Of a DNA stretch of 64,000 nucleotides, positions 46,557 to 58,667 are shown piece after piece. Each line of letters begins with the position of its first letter. Positions within the stretch are counted from its first letter, which is position 1. Source of the DNA: Paraphysoderma sedebokerense (taxonomy: Eukaryota; Blastocladiomycota; Physodermatomycetes; Physodermatales; Physodermataceae); the NCBI GenBank assembly GCA_025602915.1, contig JAHLJZ010000020.1, forward strand, positions 62,001 to 126,000. Direction: 5' to 3'. The notes below the pieces were generated by a model that saw only the letters and a list, made by a program, of their open reading frames with translations, did not search any database and was not told where the DNA came from. A program made the position numbers and the translations under genes.

Positions 46557-47177
46557 GTCATGAGTACGGGGATTGTCGACAGGTTATGTTTGTTTGTCAG
46601 AATAGGCGCGACTTCAGCATTCATTCTTTTTTGTACAATTTTATTTACACTTTTTGAGTTACTTTCGATAATTGTATTATATTCGAATGAATTAAAATGC
46701 AAATACAAACAATGCATTCAGAAATGGACTGGCGGTTGGTTGCAGCGGCAGGATGACGAATGACTTGAGAATGTAGCTTGGATGGAAATAAGGACGGAAT
46801 GCGCAGGATGATGGCAGCAATGTTCTGGGTGAATGCGTTGCTAGTATAGTGGCAATGAGAGTGATTGTTGGGCAATCGCTAAAATTAGCAGATGGGACGC
46901 AAATAGCAGTGCAGAGAGGGAGCGCGCGTGGGGCCAGACGGGCCAATCAGCGGCCAGGCACATTGTCTGCGGTCAATGGAGGCAGAGTGAGTGAAAAGTG
47001 AGGAACGGACCGTTTCGTGCTGTTCCCCTCGTTCCCTCTTTTCCACTCCCTCATCTCATCTTGTCAACACTCCCTCTAGACATCGTCACCCACGTCTATA
47101 TCTGCTGCATACACCTCCCCCTCTAGTACCCTAACCCTCACCTTCTCTCCAGGGCCTCACATCCCCGCCCCGTCGAC
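46557..47177. other. Chitin synthase promoter and 5' leader
   Basis: CCAAT at 46943-46947 inside a GC-rich patch, then a strongly pyrimidine-rich leader (about 47025-47160, many CTC/TCC runs) up to the chitin synthase ATG, the typical pattern for a highly expressed fungal gene. A 67-codon frame at 46560 is discussed under rejected items. Confidence 0.5.
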
Positions 47178-50100
47178 ATGTCGCAGTACAACCAAGGCTA
47201 CCAACAACAGCAGCTGCCCCAACCCCAATACTATCCTCAGCAGCAACAGCTGCAACAACAGAGACCTGTCTCTCCTGCTCGTCCTCAGAGCCAGGCTCCC
47301 CAGCAGCAACAGTATTACCAGCAGCAGCAAGGTCATCAGCAACAGCATCAGAGCGTCTATGGGTATGTTGGTTTCTTTCCCCTGTGGCGTCGTCCCGTGG
47401 TCTCGGTCCTACTGTGTGCCCCTTTCATTCAAGTTGAGATGAGTCTTCACAAATTTTGCTTGCCATACTGAAAAAACAGTACGGGATTCCTTTGTCTCGT
47501 CATTTCTTCCTGCAAATCATGGTGCCTGGCACTTGACAAAGCGATTTGATGTTTTTGGATCAAGATTTCTGAAAAAGTTGAAAATCTCATCTAATCTCTT
47601 TGCTGTCAACATATAGGGCTCCCCAACAGCAATACTATGCCAATTCGCCCTCACTGTCTCCTGCTCAGACTCCCCAATATCAACAACATCAACAACATGC
47701 GCAACCATCGCCATCGGTGTCCTTCCATAGCGATCAAATCAGCGCTCACGATAGTGCCTACTTTCCGTCCCCGAACATGAACAGATACAAGACCGTCCGC
47801 AGAAACATCAATTTAAAACAAGACAATAACCTCGTCTACAGCGTTAAAGTTCCCGGATCCATCTGGCAGCCGCATGCTCCTGTCACTAATGGTGGTGTCT
47901 CTGAAGAATTCAGCTATTTACGATATACTGCCGCTACATGTGATCCCAATGATTATAGAAACGAAGGATATACATTGAGAACTGCTATGTATGGTCGTCG
48001 AACTGAGGTATGCCCTTCTCCTTGTCAGTAGGTTGTTTACACTCTAAACTCACAGATCTGCAATGACAGCTCTATATTGTCGTCACTATGTACAATGAAG
48101 ACGAAATTCTCTTCACCCGTACCATGATGGCTATTAATGCCAACATTAAGTACATGTCTGAACGCAAAGGTTCTCCGTTTTACGGTCCTGACGGTTGGAA
48201 GAACATCGTCATTTGTATCGTCTCAGACGGTCGCTCCAAAATCAACAAAAATGTTCTCAATATCTTGGCAGCTATGGGCTGTTACCAGGAAGGAATGGTG
48301 CAAAGTAAATTTGGCGATAAAGACACATCTGCACACGTTTTTGAACTGAGCACATGCACTATGGTTAATCCCAAAATGGAAATCGTTGGCACCAAACAGG
48401 GCATTGTACCAATGCAGGTTATATTCTGCTTGAAAGAGAAGAATCAAAAGAAGGTAAATTGATATTCCACCTTCTCTCCGGTCTTGTCGCTTGTAGTTAA
48501 CGCCATTTTTTCTGAATGAAAAGATTAATTCTCATCGCTGGTTTTTTAACGCCTTCGGTCCAGTTCTGAATCCGTCAGTCTGCGTTCTTATTGATGTCGG
48601 TACAAAACCCCGTAAAGAAGCCATTTATCGCCTGTGGAAGTGCTTTGATGAAAATGCCCAAATCGGAGGTGCTTGCGGTGAGATTTGCGTTGAATATGAT
48701 AATCTCCTCCATTTGGCGACACCTTTGATTGCCGCTCAAAACTTTGGTATGATTTCTATCTTTTCATGTCTAAAACCGAGAGAATTGAACTGATGTTGGC
48801 TATTGCATATTTTAGAATATAAGATGTCCAACATTCTTGATAAACCACTCGAATCGGTTGCTGGCTACATTTCTGTACTTCCTGGTGCCTTCTCGGCTTA
48901 TCGATACGAAGCTTTGAAAGGAGCGCCGCTAGATGCATATTTCCTGGGTGAAAAGCTCCACGGTTCCGGTGGTGACGTTTTCTCAGCAAATATGTATCTC
49001 GCTGAAGACAGAATCCTGTGTTTCGAATGTAAGCCTTCTATGTTAACGCTAATTCGCGGGCTTCAGTCACTGACATTTCTTTTGACTCCAGTGGTCGCCA
49101 AGAAGAACGACGACTGGCTTTTGTACTACGAAAAGGATTCTAAAGCTGATACGGACGTTCCTGATAATTTCCCTGAATTCATTTCTCAACGTCGTCGTTG
49201 GTTAAATGGTTCCACTTTCGCGCTGTTGTATGCATTGATCAATTGGACTAGGTTGTTTGGTTCCGGTCATAATTTCATCAGACTGTTGATTATCGTCTTG
49301 GAATTCGTTTATATGTTTGTGAACTTTATATTTGGATACTTCGCAGTGGTATGCTTCGTTTTTTGCATTATCTTGATTTAGCCTGTAGCATTGAGTACTG
49401 ACATTCTATAAGGCCAATTTCTATCTTGCTTTTGCTTTCCTGGGTCAAGGTTTCAGTGGAGCCATTCGTGATCCTAATGTTGAAACCCCTGGGCTTCCTA
49501 AGGGCGACACGGCTGCTTTAGTCTACGACTTCATTTTTGGCGTTCTCAAACCATTATATGTTCTTACGATTGTCGCTTGTTTCGTAACTTCTCTTGGTAA
49601 TCGTCCGCAAGGTAGCAAATCGTTGTACACTGTCGCCATTTGGGTATTCAGTATTATCACTGCTGTGATGATGTACTTCATCGTGATTGCTACGTTGACC
49701 GATTTACCCAAAACTGCCGCTGATTGGAAAAATCCATTCAAGAGTTCCGCTACGAATGATGGTGGAAGGACTACGTTGACTTTGATTGGTATGACTCTCC
49801 TTTTCTTCAGTTCTTTAATGGTAATTTCTGACTGAGGTGGACTTATTTGTTTATAGCATTGGCTTCCACATATGGTCTTTACTTTCTGTCGTCCTTCCTT
49901 TTCCTGGAACCCTTGCATATGTTTGTGTGCTTCCTTCAGTACATTTTCCTACTTCCAACCTACGTTAATATCTTACAGATCTACGCCTACTGTAATATGT
50001 AAGTTTTATTTTGCCCACTACATTTTCCGACGATACGCATTTGCTAACGTATGTCTTAATTCACACAACCTAGTTCTGATGTGTCATGGGGTACCAAAGG

Positions 50101-50639
50101 GGATAGTGCTGCTCCCTCTGCCGGTGGCGCCACTGTTACCACATCTTCTTCTGGAGAAGTTCAAGCTCAACTCAGCTTGCCATCCCAAGACGAATCAGAT
50201 ATTCAAATGGCATATCAAGCTCAAATTGCCAATTTGATGAAAGTCAAACAAGGCCACGAGAATGCAAAGAATCAACCTCCAGTGAAAAGCAAACGCGATG
50301 CCAAGACTAAGCAAGATGACTACTTTAAACTCTTCAGGTATGTTGTTACTCAGCTCTATCCTTACAGTTGTTTGCCATTACTCACATTGTCTAATTTAAT
50401 AAAATAGAACAAATTGGGTTCTTCTATGGATCACGCTCAATGGTATCCTTATCGCCTTTCTCACCACGAATCTCCTCGATCCCAAATTTGCCAAAACCTA
50501 CCTTGTCGCTTTATTTTTCTCAGTGGCAGGTTTGAGTTTGATAAGATTCACGGGAGCCATGTTGTATCTTGTTTTCAGGGCATTAAAGAAACCGTTGAGT
50601 GGAAAAGGTCACGCCACTCAGGCTCCCCAAAGAGCTTAG
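47178..50639 (+). CDS. Chitin synthase, division 1 (class I/II type)
   Basis: Plasma-membrane GT2 enzyme polymerising N-acetylglucosamine from UDP-GlcNAc. It starts [20 protein letters not shown] with a Gln/Pro-rich, CAG-rich low-complexity region to ~residue 100. Then come [20 protein letters not shown] (chitin synthase N-terminal domain), [65 protein letters not shown], the acceptor/catalytic ED in [10 protein letters not shown] and QRRRWLNGS (QRRRW signature). At least six membrane segments follow ([20 protein letters not shown] and others), with the C-terminal [16 protein letters not shown]. No myosin head or chitin-binding domain, so not class V/VII. The acceptor before SDVSWGTKG and the final exon ending [11 protein letters not shown] are in frame. 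Confidence 0.95.
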
Positions 50640-51457
50640 GAAAATATTAATAAGGAAAAAAATAATAATAAAAGTCGTTGTATAATATATTACTAGATCC
50701 GTCGGAGTAAATTGTGGGGTTTTGAAATAAAGTTTAAAAGTTTAGTGATGAAAGAATGAAAGCCCTCTTTTGAATTCTTTGCCTTCTAATCTATCAAATT
50801 TATCGCAAGTACCGCCTGTAAATAGACTTTTTCGACTTAAGTACTGGAGTTACAGTGAAATTACGTAAAGACTTGCGCTCTTCTACTGCTATTTGCGACC
50901 CGTAACTTTGAACGCCACGATCACAATTTTTTGGCGGGATTTCGCAAATCTCAATGCGGTTTATTCACATTATTTAAAAGTGCAGTCTTTTCATTGAATG
51001 CAAATTCAATGATAATTTATATAGACGTAAATCAAGTTATATTAACGATGGGCGATATCGATTGGGAATATCCGAGTGTCCCGGTTTAACAGTTTGACGC
51101 ACTTTTGTGATACAAGAGGATACAAGTCTGCTGACTTTTCAAATGAGCTGAATGAAAAGCACTGGATTTAAATTCAACCGCCAAGGACAGATCCAAATCA
51201 TATCATATAGATGCTCATGCAGCAAAAGGACATGTGAATTATCGACGGTGGCAGATCCCCCACAGGATGCTGAAACGACAAGAATATCGGACGGGGAGGA
51301 AGACTTGTGTCCGAGACAACGCGGGAGGAGAGGGAGCGTGCCGGAACGGGCAACGCCGCGCATTCACAATTCGTTCCTCGTCCACCACAATCACTCGAAT
51401 CAGACATCCCTCTTTTCCTCACACCTCGTCCCCCGCTCTCCCATAAATACTGCAAAC
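50640..51457. other. Intergenic, chitin synthase 3' flank and acyl-CoA synthetase promoter
   Basis: AATAAA at 50667-50672 close behind the chitin synthase stop. The ACSL side has a pyrimidine-rich segment (about 51400-51450). A frame continues upstream of the ACSL ATG but resembles nothing. Confidence 0.5.
50667..50672 (+). terminator. Likely polyadenylation signal of chitin synthase
   Basis: AATAAA 28 nt after the stop codon. It is close, but the region is AT-rich and the element is canonical. Confidence 0.4.
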
Positions 51458-54238
51458 ATGCCGGCCCTCGAATTCACTCCGCTCCTGCTATCCGCTCTCA
51501 CTATCCCTATCATGGCTTTCTTATTCCTCAACAAGCCCAGAACTAAGAATGTTACTGTGCAATTAGACTCGTCCAAAAAAGATGAGGGTAAAACAGTGCG
51601 CCACTACCGTGCCAAAAACGGCCTCGTCACTTCTGCCACTTCGGAAATCAAAACACTATACGATGTGATGCAGTATGCTGTCAATACACGTCCGAACATG
51701 GATATGTTGGGTACAAGAAAGTTGATCAAGATACATAACGAACAAAAAGAAGTCGTGAAGAATGTCGCCGGGAAAGAAATCCGGGAAATCAAAAACTGGA
51801 AGTTTTACGAATTAGGACCGTACAAGTGGATGACCGCCAAACAAGCAGGCCTGGTCACTAAAAAAATTGGGTGTGGTTTGGCTAAGTTGGGTATGACGCC
51901 TGGCTCAAAAGCCTGTATTTTCGCCAGCACACAGTAAGTGTATTTCCTGCTAGTCCTTTAATTTAATTTGGCGCTTGGAATATCGCAATAGTTGTGCTAT
52001 AGCCCGTGGTTCCTTCCTGGTCGACGGAATGAAAGAAGAAGTGCAGTGTCTAACTCAAAGTCCCTTCGTTTCTTTTGGTATTTCTTGTATTTGTATTCAC
52101 TATTGTCAACAGCGCTGATTGGCAACTTTTTGCACATGGTTGCTTCGCTCAAAACATCACTATTGTCACTGCCTATGATGTGAGTACCTGGGTTCATCAC
52201 TTTTGCTCAACTCGCTCATCAACACCAATTAACAATACCACTCACTAGACTCTCGGAGCTGATGGTCTTCTCTATTCCATGAACGAAGCCGGAGTCCCTT
52301 GTTTATTCTGTAACGGCGAACTCCTCCCTACCGTTGCTGAGATCGCCCCAAAAGCATCAGCTCTTCGTTATGTTGTCTATAACAATGATGCTAAACCTGA
52401 GGATGTCGAAAAAGTTAAATCGAGCACCCATCTTAAAGTTCTCAGCTTCGATGAATTACTTCAACTTGGTGCCGAGTTCCCCTGTGAACCCGTTCTCCCT
52501 ACCCCTGAGGACGTTGCCTGTGTTATGTATACCTCTGGTAGGATTTGGCTCTTCCGGCAGGTTGTCACCCCAGAATTGTGTTGACTCGATTGATGATTAT
52601 AGGATCTACTGGTAACCCAAAAGGAGTTATTTTGACTCATGCCAATATTGTTGCTGCCAGTACGTATATTTCAGTGTTGGTAGGACGCAGTTGAACTTGC
52701 ATGATTGACTCTTTAAACACAGTCGGTGGTGTTTCTGCGGTGTTGCCTGGTGTTTTCAAAGCCGGTAGAGATGTGTACCTTGCATATCTCCCCCTTGCTC
52801 ATGTCCTCGAATTCGTTGTCGAGACATACTGTATTTACCACGGTATCGCATTGGGTTATGGTAATCCCAAAACTTTGACTGATGCTAGCTGTAAGAATTG
52901 TGTCGGTGATATTAAAGAATTGCGACCAACTCTCTTGGCCGGTGTTCCTGCTGTATGTATCCGCATTTCCCCCCTGTAACTCGACTTGCGAATTCTTACG
53001 TCTCTTTCTTGGCAACATAGGTATGGGATACCATTCGTAAAGGTGTCATGTCCAAAATCGCTGCTGCCTCTCCAATCGTTCGAGGATTATTTAATCTCGC
53101 TTATAAAGTCAAACTTGCTTCGATGAAACATGGTTTACCATTCGGTTTCCTTTCTGATGCCATCGTTTTTAAGAAAGTTCAAGCTCAAACCGGCGGTCGC
53201 TTACGCCTCGGTATCAGTGGTGGTGCCCCGTTGAGTGCGGAAACCCAAACTTTTATGAGTGTCGTTGTTGCCCCCATTTTCCAAGGTTATGGTATGACAG
53301 AAACTTGTGGGTATGTATCATCACTTTAATATTTGAATCCACCAGCGATACTCGGTGTAGTTGCTGATGATACTCGTATTAGCATGTGTACTCTCCTTAC
53401 ACCCGAAATTGGTTGGACTGTTAAAACCACCGGTTCGCCAGTCGCTTGTTGTGAAGTTAAATTAGTCGATGTCCCTGAAGCCGGCTATTCTACAAAGAGT
53501 AGACCTCCTCAAGGGGAAGTCTGGTTACGAGGTATGTTCCATGAGCAGTTCCCGCAGTATTCATTTTAGCTCTAACCGTACATATTTGCTCTCAACAACA
53601 GGTCCTTCTGTTACATCTGGATACTACAAGCAGCCCAAGCTCACTGCTGAAGTTCTCAGCGCTGACGGATGGATGCAAACAGGAGATATCGGTCAATGGA
53701 ATCCCGATGGTACACTCTCAATCATTGACCGAAAAAAGAATCTCATCAAGCTCGCGCATGGTGAATACGTTGCCCTCGAAAAACTCGAATCTATCTATGC
53801 ATCTTCCCAATTTGTGCAAAGAATCTGTTTATACGGTGACTCTGAAAAATACTTCTTGGTCGCCATCGTTGTCCCTATCCCTGCTGCTATTGAAAAATTT
53901 GCGAAAGAAAACGGTATCTCTTATTCGAGCTGGGAAGACTTGTGTCACAAAGAAGCCATTCAGAATGCAGTGTTGGCAGATTTGACCAAGGTCGGAAAAT
54001 CGGCGAAACTTGTCAGTGCTGAAATGGTCAAGGGAGTCGTGTTGGGTGATGAAGAATGGACTCCTCAAAATGGATATCTCACTGGTAATTATTTAATACT
54101 GCTTCGTTTTGTGTTCATGCCTTTCTTATCTGATCACAACTCTTTATCTCTGATACAGCTGCCATGAAACTAAAGCGAAGAGAAGTTGTCAATAAATTCA
54201 AATCCGAAATTGATGCTGTTTACGCTAAGTCTGGTTAA
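51458..54238 (+). CDS. Long-chain acyl-CoA synthetase (ACSL/Faa type)
   Basis: Activates long-chain fatty acids with ATP and CoA. It starts MPALEFTPLLLSAL with a hydrophobic N-terminal segment (~res 7-27, TPLLLSALTIPIMAFLFL), probably a membrane anchor of ER or lipid-droplet type. Domains: KWMTAKQAGLVTKKIGCGLA; ADWQLFAHGCFAQNITIVTAYDTLG; P-loop MYTSGSTGNPKGVILTHANI; YLPLAHVLEFVVE; RLRLGISGGAPLSAE; GYGMTETCG; GWMQTGDIGQWNPDGTLSII and DRKKNLIKLAHGEYVALEKL, the FACS signature. It ends KSEIDAVYAKSG without a PTS1. The first intron (after CA of CAC, 51935) is 178 nt, longer than the others. It is separate from the 4CL-like ligase: this one has the longer long-chain linker and the LAHxLE motif. Confidence 0.92.
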
Positions 54239-54866
54239 TCCGTTAGTTCTGGTTTACCAATTCATTTTGTCTTTATTGGTTGTACAAATAATGGACGGCG
54301 AAAAATTTGGTTTTAGATTATTTTTGTTTCAATTGCGAACATATCAAATGTATTATTAACCCATAGAATAAAATATTTACCTTGATTAAGTTTTCTACCT
54401 AAATCGTTTTTCAAAAAGCTATCGCTTGATAAATGGCATGATCTTGACGGCCAATTTATTACTTGGTACCTTGTACACTATCGTAAAGGAATCCCTGATT
54501 GTAGTAAATTGTTGACCTAAATTTCGGCCGCCGCATTATCGTAATCTCCAGTCGGCGTTACAATCATGGCTTCCTTGCAGATTTCTTTCTTTCACCTCAG
54601 ACGCGAAAGCAAGGATGTTCGGAATGTTACAAGGGACACTTATCTCGCCAAGATTGTCATACATTCACGCATATGCGTAGTTAGGGTGTTAGGAAAGACC
54701 CCACAGTTACTGAATGCCGTCGTCCAAGTGTATATAAAAGGTATATATGTTGTATTTGTCGATTTACAATCAGTCGAACTATGCTATATATATACTATTC
54801 CTTTTGACCTCCATTCTCTCTGAACTCTTTTGTAGTTGTCCCACAGACAAATTATTGATGTCTGGG
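54239..54866. other. Intergenic between convergent ACSL and ERG6 genes
   Basis: AATAAA at 54367-54372 for ACSL. A short plus-strand frame (54566 on) has no motif and crosses into the ERG6 3' flank. Confidence 0.45.
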
Positions 54867-56434
54867 TTACTCTGGTTTTCTGGCGAGGATAAAAAAGTAA
54901 GGTGTGAAAATTTTTTCCTTTCCACCTAGTACTAATGCGTCCGCGGCCTTCATTAGAATGGAAGAGGTGTAGCTGGTTCCCTCGGGCGCCAAATGAAATT
55001 TTTCCAAAACCTGAATCAAGTCAAAGAAGTATTAAAATTGACGTTAAAAAATTTATTTCACTTGAGTATAATTCAAATCGATTGACGATAAGTTACCTTG
55101 CAGGCGGTATCAGTGATGACTCTGCCTATTGGGGTATAAGTGAATCCACTTAAACTGAAGTTACTAACGAGAGGATGATAAAATGGCAATGGGCTTTGCA
55201 TCGTTAAATCAGTTGTTTCGATGATTTCGAATCCAGCTTTCTTTAACGCTTTAACAATTTCGTTAGTTGTAACTAAGTTGCCTATGCCATTCCCTTCCTT
55301 CGAACCAAAGAGTAAGTAGTTGGATCTAACGATTAAGATTCAGTATCTCTTGAGAACACATACTTCAATTCCTTTCTTTATTTCTACGTGAACAGGATTC
55401 TGAGAATCGTACGTGTCACTCGTCATGGCCCATTCATAGCCAGCTAACATTGCTCCTGGTTTGAGGATTTTGAAAAATTCGCTGTAAACTTTGACGGGAT
55501 CTTGTGCGTGACAAGTCCTGAAAGTAACCAGTTAGTTGGAATACAAGCGCGCGTTGCTAAGAAATCGAGACAAACGCTTCAATAGCTAAGAGAAATAGGT
55601 GTCAACAAGTTATCGATTTGTATAAAATAAATTAATTATATAATCCTTACTATAAGCTGCGTCAAACTTATTTTGCATTGTCTCGGGAAGTTTCATAAAA
55701 TCAGCCTAATGCAAGCCCACGATTCAGAAAAATGCTTGTCAGTTTGATATGCCAATTGATACGAGACACCAAAAACATACGATCACGTAGTCGTTTAATT
55801 CTTCCAACCCGGCGCGACGAGAAAACTCTTTGCCCTTCTTGATTTGGTAAGGACTGATATTGACTCCAGTAATGTGAGCGCCAGAGAACTTGGTAATCTC
55901 ACGAAGGGGGCCGCCGACACCACATCCAAGATCCTAAAGGTAGAGCGTACCAATTTAGGTTTAATTTACTAAGTACAACAATGAGGTAGGCCGTACGTAC
56001 CACGACTTTCATTCCTTTTTGGAGCTTGAGACGAAGGGCCAAGTAATGCTCATGGCGCGCGATTGCTACGGAATAATCTTCCCCAGGGTATTGAGTTGCA
56101 AAGTGGAAAGATTGACCCCAACCATATATGTAAAAGTCTGTATAAGCAAAAGACATAAACAAGCAATAGTTAGTTTGCTGTTATTGTACAAAACATTTCA
56201 CTCTGTTCAATACTATGGAAGCGGGAGGTAGGTAGGCATGACTACGAGGGCCAACATACCAGTGACCAGGTCGTAAAAGTTTCTAGTGATAACATCATAC
56301 GACGTCTTTCTTTCCATGTTGACTTGGTCTCCTTTGCCCTCATTTGAGCTATCTTTCCAGTATGAAGCGTACGTCAAGAATTGTTGAGCGTAGTGAGAGC
56401 GGTCAGTATGCAGTAACTTAGAAAAGAAATCCAT
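54867..56434 (-). CDS. ERG6: Sterol 24-C-methyltransferase (ERG6)
   Basis: Methylates zymosterol at C24 with S-adenosylmethionine, the step that makes ergosterol fungal-specific. It reads [65 protein letters not shown] (SAM motif I), [65 protein letters not shown], and the C-terminal [20 protein letters not shown] then [13 protein letters not shown] and ILARKPE. The exon coding the middle of YTIEA is only 10 nt (55576-55585, CTATTGAAGC). The start is somewhat short compared with yeast Erg6, so an upstream exon (possible ATG near 56560) cannot be excluded. ER/lipid droplet enzyme. Confidence 0.93.
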
Positions 56435-57717
56435 CTTGTTTGCACAGTGAGATAAAAAGAAAAACAAATGGGTTAACGTTCTGTTAATTTACAATTTAAG
56501 AGGTCACGGACTTTTCGGCTTCCATAATCTGATGAGCCATAATCTTCTTTCATCAGCTGACGTGAATCCTTAGCCTGAAACTCCACATAATCCAGCTACA
56601 AGTATATATAATAGGATTGAAGTGATCGTTGTATTGGGTAATTACACATGGATAATCTTGAATAGAGATAATATGGGCTGATCCGTGCATCACATTTCAT
56701 ATTTGTAATTATTGGATTGACACAGATTGACACCGCCATTGTTTGTTGTCTAAATTGATATTGTTTAAGTGCCAAGGTGTTCCCTGCTGTTTCATGTCTC
56801 AATAGTTGAATAGGACTGCATACCCTTAGATGCCATCGGTATTAAGCTTCAACATGTAGATGGTTTGTTAGCGACAACTTTCGCCAACTCGGCCTCTGAA
56901 GTCACGATTGTCGCCCTGCTGGACTGTTTCTGCTTGTTTCTGTTGGCTCTGATCATTTCTTTCGTGCTCATAAAAAGATATACAGAAATAGCGAATTTTT
57001 TACTCTCAATGAATATAGATACGAGAACGAACGTCATTTCAAAATATGGAAAGGGCTGCGTAAAGCCAACCTGATCGATACCGGAACTCCAGAATCCAAA
57101 ATGAGCTGGACTTGATAATTTTTTGTCCCGTGTTCGTCGCCAAAACTTGCGAAAACGAGTTATGTAGGATTACGATGCATATTGTTAGAACCGGAATAAA
57201 TGTGTTGCGTTGATGCTATTATCTTTGTTATTGTCTCACCCTCAGTGAGCTAACCGCAATAAGTGGGTTTCCTTATCTGTCATTACCTGTGATCATGAAA
57301 TAGCCACGGATTCCTATACACTGATGATACTGGGTTTACGAAAACAAAAAATTCCTTTTCCGATGGACAGGACGTTGGATGGCAGTACTGCGAGTATATT
57401 GGAACCTTTATGATTGCTCGAGATTTCATGTTTGAATTATCGTGGCCAGTACAGCCACTGCAACTGATCGAAATCGATAGTTTTATCACCATTTGGTCGC
57501 GACTATTTGATCTGACATCATCTTTATTTTTAGTTGTTGGGACCAAATTTGCATGCTACCATCCGGCACTGCCATTTTAACAGCAACTTAAAAATAGAAT
57601 GTCAATACCGTTTCATTGCACAGCCATGTATGAGGATATATAAATTGACCGCCAGTTTCTCATACCCATATCAACATCTCAACATCCATTCTTTCTAATT
57701 TCATTCACTAAAAAACC
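56435..57717. other. Intergenic, ERG6 promoter and promoter of first Lys/Tyr-rich gene
   Basis: About 1.3 kb without a supported gene. The last ~150 bp is a diverged copy of the promoter of the second Lys/Tyr-rich gene. Short hydrophobic frames near 56865-57074 have no motif. Confidence 0.45.
57637..57644 (+). promoter_or_regulatory. TATA box of first Lys/Tyr-rich gene
   Basis: TATATAAA 81 nt upstream of the ATG at 57718. The second gene has the same element at nearly the same distance. Confidence 0.6.
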
Positions 57718-58609
57718 ATGACAAAGATTTCCTTCCTCCTTGCAGCAATTGCCACCGTTGGCACGATTGCCAATGCTACTCCCACTCCTGCGCCGGCTAC
57801 AGCAGACATCACCGCAACATCTGCAGGACCAGTAGCTGATCTCAACGCGGCCGCATACGACAAGAAAGAATATCACGACAAGGATGATTATAAAAAGAAC
57901 TATCATAAGCAGGACTACTACAAAAAGGACTACTATAAGAAAGATAACTACCAAAAGGATGATCATAAAATGGACTATTATAAGAAAGATGACTATAAAA
58001 AAACTGATTACAAAAAAGATGATTACAAAAAGGATAATCACAAGAAAGACCATTACAAAAAGGATAATTACAATGTGGATTATTACAAGAAAGAACACTA
58101 CAAAAAGTAAGCGGTTTTTCCTCTCCTTAATCAACTATATAGGAACTATTATCTGACGCGAACGAAACTTTCCATTTTACAATAGGTACCCACAAAAATA
58201 TTCCAAAGGCTACTCGGTCGATGGTGGTATTGATGCCACTGGCGTAACGGCCGAAGACTATTACAGAAAGAACCGATATGAACATAAAAAGTAAGTACAA
58301 ACTTACCTCACGACAACAATATATTTGGCCTTACGATTTGTAACTTCATCAACTAGGTGGTATGATGATGACAAGTATCATAACCGCAAGTATTACAAAG
58401 GCTACCGTGTTGATGGTGAAAGTATCGAAGGCGCCGAGGTTGACGCGGAAGCATATTATAAGAAAGATGAACATAAGAAGTAAGTTTGAGAGCCACACGT
58501 GCACGTCGCGATTCTTCAAAATCCCATTACATCTTTTAACATTTTCGTTGATTCATCTTGTGATTAGATATTATCACGACAAGTATTACAAAGATCACGA
58601 CAAATACTA
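57718..58609 (+). repeat. Tandem duplicate, unit 1
   Basis: About 892 bp, including three introns, that match 59546-60437 with one difference seen, early in exon 1 (ATTTCC against ATTTCT). The match stops at the start codon on the left and inside the last exon on the right. Confidence 0.9.
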
Positions 58610-58667
58610 CAAAGACCATGACAAGTATTACAAAAAACATGACAAATACTACAAGAAGCATGATTAA
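57718..58667 (+). CDS. Secreted Lys/Tyr/Asp/His-rich repetitive protein, copy 1
   Basis: Not a family I recognise. Exons 57718-58106, 58186-58290, 58357-58479, 58568-58667 give 238 aa. It begins with a clear secretion signal (MTKISFLLAAIATVGTIANA), a short Ala/Thr/Pro pro-like segment, then repeats of Tyr-Tyr/Asp-Tyr-Lys-Lys-Asp (YYKKDDYKK type). Exons 2 and 3 carry related less repetitive modules (YSVDGGIDATGVTAEDYYRK; YRVDGESIEGAEVDAEAYYK). The last exon is HDKYYKDHDKYYK repeats. All three introns sit after the first two bases of a Lys codon (AA|gtaag), so all are phase 2. Very high Lys+Tyr with Asp and His suggests a cationic, possibly tyrosine-crosslinked or metal-binding cell-surface polymer; this is inference. 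It is nearly identical to copy 2, 1828 bp away. Confidence 0.75.

Noticed and set aside
46560-46763. 67-codon membrane-type frame beginning 4 nt after the FCF1 stop
   Set aside because: It sits in the FCF1 3' UTR and chitin synthase promoter, has no homology signal and is no longer than expected by chance in AT-rich sequence.
54566-54823. 85-codon plus-strand frame downstream of ACSL
   Set aside because: Lies between convergent genes, has no family motif and reads like AT-rich non-coding sequence.
57679-58134. A 151-residue hydrophobic frame on the minus strand (and its twin at 59528-59962), looking like a multi-helix membrane protein
   Set aside because: It is the complement of the Tyr/Lys repeats in copy 1 and copy 2; the plus strand has a signal peptide and consistent splicing.
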